Assembly (NCBI GenBank): GCA_046483725.1
Contig: JAWOCQ010000070.1
Location: forward strand, 1-28,566
From: T3SED10-47 sp046483725
Lineage (GTDB): Bacteria; Bipolaricaulota; Bipolaricaulia; Bipolaricaulales; Bipolaricaulaceae
Reading direction: 5' to 3'
Length of the DNA stretch: 28,566 nt
Numbering within the stretch: the stretch's first letter is position 1; each line of letters begins with the position of its first letter. Made by a program: the position numbers and the translations under genes. Shown here in pieces: positions 14,139 to 21,085 of the stretch. The notes under the pieces are model-generated. The model made no database searches. It was not told the DNA's origin and saw only the letters and a program-made list of their open reading frames with translations.

Positions 14139-15335
14139 CTAAAACGTGAACTCCCACCCGACGCTCAGCTCGTGATCGTCTCCGATGGCATCGAGGGACA
14201 TGGAGGTGAGGAACGAGAGGTTGGCCATCAAGGGGACCTGGGCATCCAGCTCGAAGCGGGTGATCCCGAACAAGCTCCCTTCGGGTTGGAAGTACGTCGA
14301 CACATCGAGGGTGAAGCTGACTTCGTTCTTGCCAGGAAGGCAGAGGCCCAGCTTGATGTACTCGAACTCGTCGTCTTGGAAAATTTCCTCCTCAAGAGTT
14401 TCCTCCACCGCAGCCACATCCAGAGCTGTGAGGAACTCAACATAGCTGCACTCGCCCAGCTCGGAGCGGAGCTTCCAGCCGTGGATCTCCAGACCTTGGA
14501 ACCTGTACTCATCCTCGTCCCATAACACGTCCGCAAAGATGGTGATGCACACCTCTGGGATGCCCACAAATCTGGGGGTGATGCTGACGACTTTGGTGTC
14601 CACCGTGAACTTCAGCCAGGCGTCGAACGTGATGCCCCAGGACAGGGGTAACACACTCTCGGCTGTGAACATGAAGTACTCGAAGCCGGCCTTGGAAAAG
14701 GAAAGCTCGATGTCATGGGTAATGCCGCAACAGAGGCTCAGGTCGGTGAGTTCGAGCAGCGCTTCACTAAAGGAGAGGCCCAAGCAACAATCGGCGAACC
14801 ATCCAGTGATGGAGAAATGCTCCCCCTTACCGGAGATGCTGAATTGGGTGTAGCTCTTCGTTTGGGGCGCACAGCAGGGCCAGGCGTAGTCAGGCGCGTA
14901 AGGGTAGGCGTAGTGGGTGAACCCGGCGATGAGCTGGGCGCCCATCATGCTGAGCGTGGCTTCCCCCTCCGCCCACTTGTACGCTGGGGGATCTAACGTG
15001 GCTGATGCAGTCTGTAGTTCGCAGTCATCCGGGAAGGTGACCACCACAGACGTGGAGTCCGAGGGATTGAAGTACATGGCGCCCTCAATGCTCAACGGAC
15101 CCAGCATTCCGGAAATACCGAAGGAGTGATCCTCAAATCCCTGCTCGGTGAACCTGGAGGTGCTGCTGAGGGTCCAGATGCCGTTCACCCAGTAGTTTAG
15201 GGTGAGTTCCGTATAGTCAAGCGCAGGCGGTGGCGGGATCACGACGAGGTGTGCTACCCACGAGCCGGAGATTTGGCCCCAGCCGGAGAAGCCCAACAGA
15301 CACGCCGCCGCAAGAATCAAGATAGGCTTCCTCAT
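14139..15335 (-). CDS. Exported beta-rich protein, ISGEWS family, member 3
   Basis: A 398-residue protein with a signal peptide (M-R-K-P-I-L-I-L-A-A-A-C-L-L-G-F-S-G-W-G) followed by Q-I-S-G-S-W. It aligns along its length with the protein at 2692-3765, sharing the L-G-P/G-x-L-S-I-E-G module, the C-C-G-I block followed by I-E-L-S-F-x-K-x-G-F-E, L-G-L-C, and the terminal H-E-L-S-V-G-W-E-F-T-F. The final Phe-ended strand resembles the signal recognised by the outer-membrane barrel assembly machinery. It carries extra Cys pairs (P-C-C-A and D-C-C-L), which could form disulphides outside the cytoplasm. A C in the leader (A-A-C-L-L) is not in a lipobox. GGGAGG precedes the ATG. Function unknown. 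Confidence 0.85.
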   Translation of the reverse strand: MRKPILILAAACLLGFSGWGQISGSWVAHLVVIPPPPALDYTELTLNYWVNGIWTLSSTSRFTEQGFEDHSFGISGMLGPLSIEGAMYFNPSDSTSVVVTFPDDCELQTASATLDPPAYKWAEGEATLSMMGAQLIAGFTHYAYPYAPDYAWPCCAPQTKSYTQFSISGKGEHFSITGWFADCCLGLSFSEALLELTDLSLCCGITHDIELSFSKAGFEYFMFTAESVLPLSWGITFDAWLKFTVDTKVVSITPRFVGIPEVCITIFADVLWDEDEYRFQGLEIHGWKLRSELGECSYVEFLTALDVAAVEETLEEEIFQDDEFEYIKLGLCLPGKNEVSFTLDVSTYFQPEGSLFGITRFELDAQVPLMANLSFLTSMSLDAIGDDHELSVGWEFTF

Positions 15336-15453
15336 ACGTTCTTTCGCCTCCCGAAGGGCACGTTACCCTTCCCTTGCCCGGTGCCACGATGGAATAAGTC
15401 CCTGGCGGGGGGCTGCTCGGTCCGTGATTTTCATCACACCCGGCGTACGGTGG

Positions 15454-15481
15454 TTGACAGCAGAGACGAAGCGTTTAAGCT
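15454..15481 (+). promoter_or_regulatory. Putative fusA promoter
   Basis: A consensus TTGACA (15454-15459) is followed after 16 nt by TAAGCT (15476-15481), which is only a fair -10. It lies in the 247-nt gap upstream of fusA and would give a leader of about 95 nt. Confidence 0.4.
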
Positions 15482-15582
15482 AAGGTGTCCTCAGCATGCC
15501 CAGTGCTCCGGGCCGGGTATGAGGGCGCGGCGGACCCCCGCCGCACAGGCCGGGGCAACTCACAGAAGGTGGAGGAAGTAGT

Positions 15583-17679
15583 ATGGGCAGGAATGGCATG
15601 GAACGGGTGCGAAACATCGGAATCGCCGCGCATATCGACGCGGGGAAGACAACGGTCACCGAGCGCATCCTGTTCTTCACAGGCAAGAGCCATAAGATGG
15701 GCGAGGTGCACGACGGCCGGGCTGTGATGGACTGGATGCCCCAAGAGCGGGAGCGGGGGATCACCATCACCTCCGCTGCCACGACCGCATATTGGAAGGA
15801 ACACCGGATCAATATCATCGACACGCCCGGCCATGTCGACTTCACCGCTGAGGTGGAGCGCAGCCTGCGTGTGGTGGACGGTACCGTGGCGCTGTTTTGC
15901 GCCGTGTCCGGTGTACAACCGCAGTCGGAGGCGGTATGGCGGCAGGCGGAGCGCTACCATGTGCCCCGGATCGCGTTTATCAACAAGATGGACCGCACGG
16001 GTGCTGATTTCTGGGCAGCGCTGCGGGAAATTCGCAGCGAGCTTGGGGCCAATGCAGTGCCGTTGGTACTACCCATTGGGGCGGAGCAAGAGTTCCGCGG
16101 GCTTGTGGACCTTCTCAATATGCACGCCATCTTCTATGAGGAGAGTGCAGGGGGCGTTGAGCTGCGGGAGGCTCCGATCCCCCAGGAGCTCATGGCCGAG
16201 GCCCAGAGCGCCCGGGAGCAGCTTGTAGAGCGGGCGAGCGAGCAGGATGACACCCTGTTGGAAGTGTTCATGGAGGGACGGGAACCCTCACGAGGGGAGC
16301 TCTTGGGTGGGCTGCGGGCGGCAACCATCGCAGGGCGGTTGGTGCCCGTGCTGTGCGGCTCGGCCTTCCGAAACAAGGGCGTGCGGCGCCTGCTGGATGC
16401 GGTGGTGGACTTCCTCCCTTCCCCGGGCGACGTCCCTCCAGTGCGGGGCCACTGGCAGGGAAAGGAAATGGAGAGGCGGGCGGACCCGGAGGGCCCGTTG
16501 GCGGCGCTTGCGTTCAAGGTGCAGGCGGACCGGCATGTGGGCAAGCTCACCTTCTTGCGCGTCTATTCGGGGTCCGTGCGGACCGGGGAAACCGTGATGA
16601 ATGCCGGTCGAGATACGCAGCAGCGGGTGACGAGGCTGTTCGAGGTTCACGCCGATCGCCGGCAGGCGGTGGACCGCCTCAGCGCTGGGGAAGTGGGTGC
16701 TGCGGTGGGGCTTGCCGAGACCTCTACCGGGGACACCCTGTGCGATCCCCAGGCTCCGGTGGTGCTGGAGGCGATCGAGTTCCCCGCCCCGGTGATCGAC
16801 TTGGCGTTGATCCCGGAGAGCCGGCGCGATGCCGATCGCCTAGGCGAGGCCCTGGCCCACCTTGCCGGCGAGGATCCGACGTTCGTGGTGCGGCCCGATC
16901 CGGAGTCGGGGCAGGTAGTAGTGTCCGGGATGGGTGAGCTGCATCTGGAGATCATCGTTGATCGACTGCGCAGGGAGTTCGACGTGGAGGTCACTCCGGG
17001 GCGGCCTCAGGTTGCCTATCGGGAGACGGCCACGGCCGCGGTGGAGTACGAGCATCGCCACGTAAAGCAGACGGGGGGCCGAGGACAGTATGCCCACGTG
17101 GTGTTCCGCCTTCAGCCGGGTGAGCCTGGTTCGGGATTGCAGTTTGAGGAAAAGGTGGTCGGTGGGCGGATTCCACGGGAGTTCGTCCCCGCGGTGCGGC
17201 GCGGGGTGGTGGAGGCTACGGCCGAAGGCCCGCTGGCCGGCTTCCCGGTAGTGGACGTGTCCGTGATGCTCGTGGACGGTTCGGCACACGATGTTGACTC
17301 CTCGGAGCAGGCCTTCCGCATGTGCGGGGCGGCGGCGTTCCGCGAAGCACTGCGCCGGGCCGAGCCACGGGTGTTGGAGCCGTACATGCTGGTGGAGGTC
17401 ACCGTTGCCGAGGAGTACACAGGTACGGTGATGGGGAACCTGGCCTCCAGGCGAGGGCGAATCTTGGGGGTGGAGCAGAAGGGTGGTGCCCAGGTGCTGC
17501 GGGCCAAGGCGCCTTTGGCGGAGATGTTCGGCTATTCGACGGAGCTGCGCAGCATGACCAGCGGACGGGGCACGTTCACCATGCACTTTGAGCGCTACGA
17601 GCAGGTCCCGCAGGAGCTAGCCGAGGAGCTAAGGGCTACTCCCGCGGTAGGCGCTAAAGGGGTCAGTCCCCGTTCTTGA
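15583..17679 (+). CDS. fusA: Translation elongation factor G
   Basis: A 698-residue GTPase that drives ribosomal translocation. G1 is A-H-I-D-A-G-K-T (16-23), switch II D-T-P-G-H, G4 N-K-M-D, and the switch I region R-G-I-T-I-T-S-A-A-T-T. Domain IV has G-R-G-Q-Y-A-H-V and D-V-D-S-S-E, and domain V has L-A-E-M-F-G-Y, all canonical in order and length. GGAGG lies 7 nt before the ATG. It stands alone rather than in a str operon. The last codons (G-V-S-P-R-S) are encoded by a copy of the GGGGnCAGTCCCC palindrome, so the C-terminus has been rewritten by that repeat. Confidence 0.96.
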   Translation: MGRNGMERVRNIGIAAHIDAGKTTVTERILFFTGKSHKMGEVHDGRAVMDWMPQERERGITITSAATTAYWKEHRINIIDTPGHVDFTAEVERSLRVVDGTVALFCAVSGVQPQSEAVWRQAERYHVPRIAFINKMDRTGADFWAALREIRSELGANAVPLVLPIGAEQEFRGLVDLLNMHAIFYEESAGGVELREAPIPQELMAEAQSAREQLVERASEQDDTLLEVFMEGREPSRGELLGGLRAATIAGRLVPVLCGSAFRNKGVRRLLDAVVDFLPSPGDVPPVRGHWQGKEMERRADPEGPLAALAFKVQADRHVGKLTFLRVYSGSVRTGETVMNAGRDTQQRVTRLFEVHADRRQAVDRLSAGEVGAAVGLAETSTGDTLCDPQAPVVLEAIEFPAPVIDLALIPESRRDADRLGEALAHLAGEDPTFVVRPDPESGQVVVSGMGELHLEIIVDRLRREFDVEVTPGRPQVAYRETATAAVEYEHRHVKQTGGRGQYAHVVFRLQPGEPGSGLQFEEKVVGGRIPREFVPAVRRGVVEATAEGPLAGFPVVDVSVMLVDGSAHDVDSSEQAFRMCGAAAFREALRRAEPRVLEPYMLVEVTVAEEYTGTVMGNLASRRGRILGVEQKGGAQVLRAKAPLAEMFGYSTELRSMTSGRGTFTMHFERYEQVPQELAEELRATPAVGAKGVSPRS

Positions 17680-17705
17680 CGACGTCACAAACGGGGACTG
17701 TCCCC
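17659..17705. repeat. Inverted pair of GGGGnCnGTCCCC palindromes
   Basis: The left arm (17659-17674) and right arm (17690-17705) are 16-nt inverted copies with one mismatch, around a 15-nt centre. Each arm is itself near-palindromic. The left arm encodes the end of fusA, and the pair lies between the converging fusA and usp genes, where it could serve as a bidirectional terminator. Confidence 0.75.
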
Positions 17706-17714
17706 CTGGGCCAT

Positions 17715-18182
17715 TCACGTATCATCGCTCTCCTCTCCAGGCGGAGGCACCGTCAGCACCGGGTAGGGCGATGTTCGCACTATCCGCTCGGCCACCGACC
17801 CGAACATGAACGCGCGCCAGCCGGATGCGCCGCGGGTGGCGGTTATGATCAGGTCCGCCGAGTTCTTCTCGGCCAGGCGGATGATCTCGTGGGCGGCGTC
17901 ACCATGGGCGACCATGTAATGGCTCACTATATTGGCTGGTACCCGCTCCTTGACGAGCTCGTCAAGCGAGCGCTCTGCGGACTCGCTGAGGCCTTGCTGG
18001 TAGGCACCTACGTCGAAGCCAATGGACTCTGCGGGTGCGGCCACCGTGGGCACCGGGGACACCACGTGGACGACGAGTAGCTCGGCCTGGAAGAGGTGGG
18101 CAAATTCCACCGCCACGTCGAGCGCTTCCTGGGAGGGCTCGCTGAAGTCAGTTGGGCATAGTATTCTCTTAACCGGAAGCAT
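17715..18182 (-). CDS. Universal stress protein (UspA family)
   Basis: A 155-residue single-domain protein. It opens K-R-I-L-C-P-T-D-F-S-E, the family's first strand and loop, and carries the ATP-binding signature near the C-terminus (T-R-G-A-S-G-W then F-G-S-V-A-E-R-I-V, that is G-2x-G-x-G-S/T), then P-Y-P-V-L-T-V. It is likely to bind ATP. No Shine-Dalgarno precedes the ATG; TATACT lies 6 nt before it, suggesting a leaderless transcript. It is flanked on both sides by GGGGACnGTCCCC palindromes. Confidence 0.93.
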   Translation of the reverse strand: MLPVKRILCPTDFSEPSQEALDVAVEFAHLFQAELLVVHVVSPVPTVAAPAESIGFDVGAYQQGLSESAERSLDELVKERVPANIVSHYMVAHGDAAHEIIRLAEKNSADLIITATRGASGWRAFMFGSVAERIVRTSPYPVLTVPPPGEESDDT

Positions 18183-18188
18183 ATGCCC

Positions 18189-18194
18189 AGTATA
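18189..18194 (-). promoter_or_regulatory. -10 element of usp, leaderless layout
   Basis: TATACT reads on the minus strand with 6 nt before the usp ATG at 18182, so transcription should begin at or next to the start codon. No good -35 is seen 16-18 nt upstream. A GGGGACnGTCCCC palindrome begins 2 nt upstream of the hexamer, placed like an operator. Confidence 0.55.
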
Positions 18195-18195
18195 C

Positions 18196-18234
18196 GGGGA
18201 CAGTCCCCATGCTTGCCATACGGGGACAGTCCCC
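18196..18234. repeat. Two direct copies of GGGGACAGTCCCC between divergent genes
   Basis: Identical 13-mers at 18196-18208 and 18222-18234, each preceded by TAC or ATAC, are 26 nt apart. They lie between usp and the divergent exporter gene and overlap the promoter region of both. They may be operators for a shared regulator or members of a dispersed palindromic repeat family. Confidence 0.75.
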
Positions 18235-18252
18235 TCTCCCCACTGGTAGAAT
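18223..18252 (+). promoter_or_regulatory. Promoter of the small exporter gene, leaderless layout
   Basis: TAGAAT (18247-18252) is preceded after 18 nt by GGGACA (18223-18228), a 4/6 match to the -35 that lies inside a palindrome. The ATG at 18260 is 7 nt after the hexamer. Confidence 0.45.
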
Positions 18253-18724
18253 GAGCGTCATGCTGTGGTGGCAGGCGCTGCAGGTTGTTGCCTTGTCCGC
18301 GGCCCCGGTCGCCGAACTCCGGGGCGGCCTGCCGCTGGCTCTTGCCTACGGGGCGACACCCCTTGGGGCATATGCGCTTGCAGTGGCCGGGAACCTGCTC
18401 CCGGTGCCGTTCCTCCTGTGGGGCTTGGACTGGCTCCTCTGCAAGCTCGTGCGGCTGCCGTGGCCGTTCGGCGGGCTTGTCGCCCGCTATGTGGCGTGGC
18501 AGGCCAGGCAGCATACCCGCCGGTTGGAGCGCTGGGGCACGCTGGCTCTAGTGGCCTTGGTTGCTTTGCCTCTCCCCATAACTGGTGCGTGGACGGGGTG
18601 TCTGGCGGCGGTGCTGGTGGGGGTGAGCAGGCCGCGGGCGTTGCCGGCCATCGTCATAGGGGTGCTGATCGCAGGGGTAGTGGCTCTGCTGGGGACGTTG
18701 GGAATTGTCAGGTGGGTGGTTTGA
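18251..18724 (+). CDS. Small membrane exporter (Sm_multidrug_ex family)
   Basis: A hydrophobic protein of 157 residues from ATG 18251, or 154 from ATG 18260. The A-P-V-A-E-L-R-G-G-L-P-L-A-L-A-Y-G segment is the hallmark of the COG2426 / putative small multidrug export family. About four to five membrane segments follow, including L-P-L-P-I-T-G-A-W-T-G. The transport substrate is not established for the family. No Shine-Dalgarno is present. ATG 18260 is 7 nt after a TAGAAT hexamer, which favours it as a leaderless start, whereas ATG 18251 overlaps the hexamer. It is divergent from usp and converges with the Hsp100 gene. Confidence 0.85.
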   Translation: MSVMLWWQALQVVALSAAPVAELRGGLPLALAYGATPLGAYALAVAGNLLPVPFLLWGLDWLLCKLVRLPWPFGGLVARYVAWQARQHTRRLERWGTLALVALVALPLPITGAWTGCLAAVLVGVSRPRALPAIVIGVLIAGVVALLGTLGIVRWVV

Positions 18725-18738
18725 GGGGGGACGCGGCG

Positions 18739-20979
18739 CTAGCGCTGAGCTGCGGCAGCGCGGGGCGTGAGCACCAGCCTGCTGTCCTCGGTCTCGAGCA
18801 ACACATGGTCTCCCTCGCTGATCTCTCCGCGGACCAGCATCGTGGCCAGGGGGTTCTCCACCTGGTGGCGGATGGTCCGCTCCAAGGGGCGGGCGCCGTA
18901 GTGGACGTCGTAGCCCTCTTTGACCAGCAGCTCGAGCGCTTCCGGGGTGTGCTCCAAGGTAATGCTCTGCTCGGCGAGGCGCTGCCGGAGAACGTCCAAC
19001 TTGAGCTCGGCGATCCGACGTACCACCTGGGGAGACAGGTTCCGGAATACAACGACCTCATCCAAGCGCCCGAGAAGCTCGGGCCGGAACGTGTGCCGGA
19101 GCGTCTCTTGGACCAACCCCTTGGCCTCCTCGTAGGTGGCGGCGGTCTGAAAGTGCTCGGATCCCGCGTTGGAGGTCATCACAATGAGCGTCTCCCGGAA
19201 GCTCACTGTGTGCCCTTGTCCGTCGGTTAGGCGTCCCTCGTCCAAGAGCTGCAGGAGCAGGTTCATCACCTGAGGATGAGCCTTCTCCACCTCGTCCAGC
19301 AGGATCACCTGGTACGGGCGGCGCCGCACCGGCTCGGTGAGCTGCCCGCCCTCTTCGTAGCCCACGTAGCCTGGAGGAGCGCCGATGAGGCGCGCCACGG
19401 CGTGCTGCTCCATGTACTCGGACATGTCGATCCTGAGAAGTGCCCGGTCATCGTCGAACAGGACCCGGGCCAGGGCCTTAGCCAGCTCGGTCTTGCCCAC
19501 CCCGGTGGGCCCGAGGAACAGGAACGTGCCCTGCGGCCGCCGCGGGTCGGAGAGCCCGGTACGCGCACGGCGCACCGCCTCGGCTACGGCTTGGACGCCC
19601 TCCTCTTGGTCCACTACCCGCCCGTGGAGCAGGTCCTCCAGGTGCGCCAGACGTTCGCGCTCGCCTTGCAGGAGGCGTTGAACCGGGATGCCTGTCCACA
19701 CAGCTACAACATGTGCGACGTCCTCGGGAGTAACCACGCGCACCTCGTCCTGAGAGGGCTTGCTTAGGCGAAGCTTGGACGCCGCCTCGTCTACAAGATC
19801 GAGCGCCTTGTCCGGCAGCTTCCGCTCGGTGATGTACCGTTCGGCCAGGCGGGCGGCGGTATGCAGCGCCTGATCCTCGATCTCCACACAGTGATGGCAT
19901 TCCAGCTTTCCCTTCAGGCCGTGCAGGATCTGCACTGTCTCCTCCGCGGAGGGCTCCCGAATGTACACCTGGGCCATGCGGCGTTCGAGCGCGGCGTCCT
20001 TCTCCACACGCTTTCTGTACTCGTCGAGGGTGGTGGCCCCGATAAGGCGCAGCCGACCGCGGGCAAGGGGCTCCTTTAGTATGTTGGCCGCGTCGATGGC
20101 CCCCTCGGCAGCTCCGGCTCCGACAATGGTGTGGAACTCGTCGATGAACAGGATCATCCGCCCCGTCGAGCCTTCGACTTCACGCAGCACTGCCTTCAGC
20201 CTCTCTTCGAACTCGCCGCGGAACTTCGATCCGGCAACCATGCCGCCGACATCCAGGGTCAGTAGTTCTCTGTCCTTCAGCGCGTCGGGTACATCCCCGG
20301 CCGCAATCCGTTGGGCCAGTCCCTCCACGATGGCCGTCTTGCCTACCCCTGGCTCCCCCACGAGTACGGGGTTGTTCTTCCGCCGCCGAAGTAGGATCTG
20401 TATCACTCGTTCGATCTCCTCATCACGACCAACTACGGGGTCGAGCTCTCCTCGCTTGGCAAGGTCGGTGAGGTTGACCGAGTATTTCTGCAGGACTTGG
20501 TAGCGCTCCTCAGACTCCGGGGAGTCCACACGCTGTTCACCGCGCACCTCTCGCAGGGCGCTGTACACAGCGTCCGGGGTGATCCCGTGCTTGACGAGCA
20601 GGCGGGAGAGCGACGCATCGTCGTCGCGGGACGCGGCGATCAACAAGTGGTCCGCCCCGACGTACTCGTCGCGCAGGCGCTTGGCCTCCGCCTCCGCCGC
20701 GTTGAACAGCTCCTCCAGCCTAGGAGTGATGTACACGGTCTGGGTTGCGCTGCCCCCTACCGCGGGGCGGAGCCCCAGCAGGTGATCCAAGTCGCGCACA
20801 AGCCCTGGTATGGCCACTCCTATCGCCTTGAGGACGTCTTGTGCCGCCCCTTCATGGGTGGCCAGGGAATGGAACAGGTGCTCCACGTCCAGCTGGTTAT
20901 GTCGCCGCTGGCGCAAGAGCTCCTGTGCGGCAGTCAGGATCTCCTGAGCTCCTTGTGTCAACCTGTCCGACCGTATCAT
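18739..20979 (-). CDS. clpB: ClpB-like Hsp100 chaperone lacking the middle domain
   Basis: A 746-residue protein with two AAA+ modules. The Clp N-domain spans ~1-145; Walker A1 G-E-P-G-V-G-K-T is at 208-215, with Walker B F-I-D-E and pore motif G-S-K-F-R-G-E-F; Walker A2 G-P-T-G-V-G-K-T is at 490-497, with pore loop G-Y-V-G-Y. D2 and the C-terminus resemble ClpB. Only ~30 residues separate D-E-A-A-S (398-402) from W-T-G-I-P-V (428-433), where ClpB has ~145, so the coiled-coil M-domain that contacts DnaK is absent. No ClpP-docking V-G-F/I-G-L loop is seen after the D2 sensor. The ATG at 20979 (GGAGG 5 nt before) is preferred to a TTG at 20991. A CIRCE operator lies 13 nt upstream. Confidence 0.93.
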   Translation of the reverse strand: MIRSDRLTQGAQEILTAAQELLRQRRHNQLDVEHLFHSLATHEGAAQDVLKAIGVAIPGLVRDLDHLLGLRPAVGGSATQTVYITPRLEELFNAAEAEAKRLRDEYVGADHLLIAASRDDDASLSRLLVKHGITPDAVYSALREVRGEQRVDSPESEERYQVLQKYSVNLTDLAKRGELDPVVGRDEEIERVIQILLRRRKNNPVLVGEPGVGKTAIVEGLAQRIAAGDVPDALKDRELLTLDVGGMVAGSKFRGEFEERLKAVLREVEGSTGRMILFIDEFHTIVGAGAAEGAIDAANILKEPLARGRLRLIGATTLDEYRKRVEKDAALERRMAQVYIREPSAEETVQILHGLKGKLECHHCVEIEDQALHTAARLAERYITERKLPDKALDLVDEAASKLRLSKPSQDEVRVVTPEDVAHVVAVWTGIPVQRLLQGERERLAHLEDLLHGRVVDQEEGVQAVAEAVRRARTGLSDPRRPQGTFLFLGPTGVGKTELAKALARVLFDDDRALLRIDMSEYMEQHAVARLIGAPPGYVGYEEGGQLTEPVRRRPYQVILLDEVEKAHPQVMNLLLQLLDEGRLTDGQGHTVSFRETLIVMTSNAGSEHFQTAATYEEAKGLVQETLRHTFRPELLGRLDEVVVFRNLSPQVVRRIAELKLDVLRQRLAEQSITLEHTPEALELLVKEGYDVHYGARPLERTIRHQVENPLATMLVRGEISEGDHVLLETEDSRLVLTPRAAAAQR

Positions 20980-20991
20980 CAGCACCTCCAA

Positions 20992-21018
20992 TTAGCACTC
21001 AGCTACCGTCAGTGCTAA
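20992..21018 (-). promoter_or_regulatory. CIRCE operator (HrcA site)
   Basis: TTAGCACTC (20992-21000), 9 nt, CAGTGCTAA (21010-21018), differing from the consensus TTAGCACTC-N9-GAGTGCTAA at one base. It starts immediately after the promoter -10 of the chaperone gene, the standard position for HrcA repression of heat-shock genes. Confidence 0.9.
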
Positions 21019-21046
21019 CTATAGCAAATCCGGGCCACGCTTGCAA
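21018..21046 (-). promoter_or_regulatory. Sigma-70 promoter of the Hsp100 gene
   Basis: On the minus strand TTGCAA (21046-21041), exactly 17 nt, then TATAGT (21023-21018). The -10 shares its last base with the CIRCE element, so HrcA would block the transcription start. Confidence 0.75.
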
Positions 21047-21072
21047 GGGTGGAGTCGCGGAAACTCCGCTGC

Positions 21073-21078
21073 TACACT
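21073..21078 (+). promoter_or_regulatory. -10 element of mgtE, leaderless layout
   Basis: TACACT ends 7 nt before the mgtE ATG at 21086. No Shine-Dalgarno intervenes and no strong -35 is visible (TGGAGT at 17 nt). The same geometry occurs at usp and the small exporter gene. Confidence 0.45.
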
Positions 21079-21085
21079 TGGCTCC

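Noticed and set aside
16840..17586. 248-codon frame antisense to fusA
   Set aside because: No start signal or domain; it is fully explained as a shadow of the conserved EF-G coding sequence.
20992..21085. Magnesium-sensing riboswitch ahead of mgtE
   Set aside because: The gap is under 100 nt, is taken up by the divergent CIRCE promoter, and shows no M-box-like structure.
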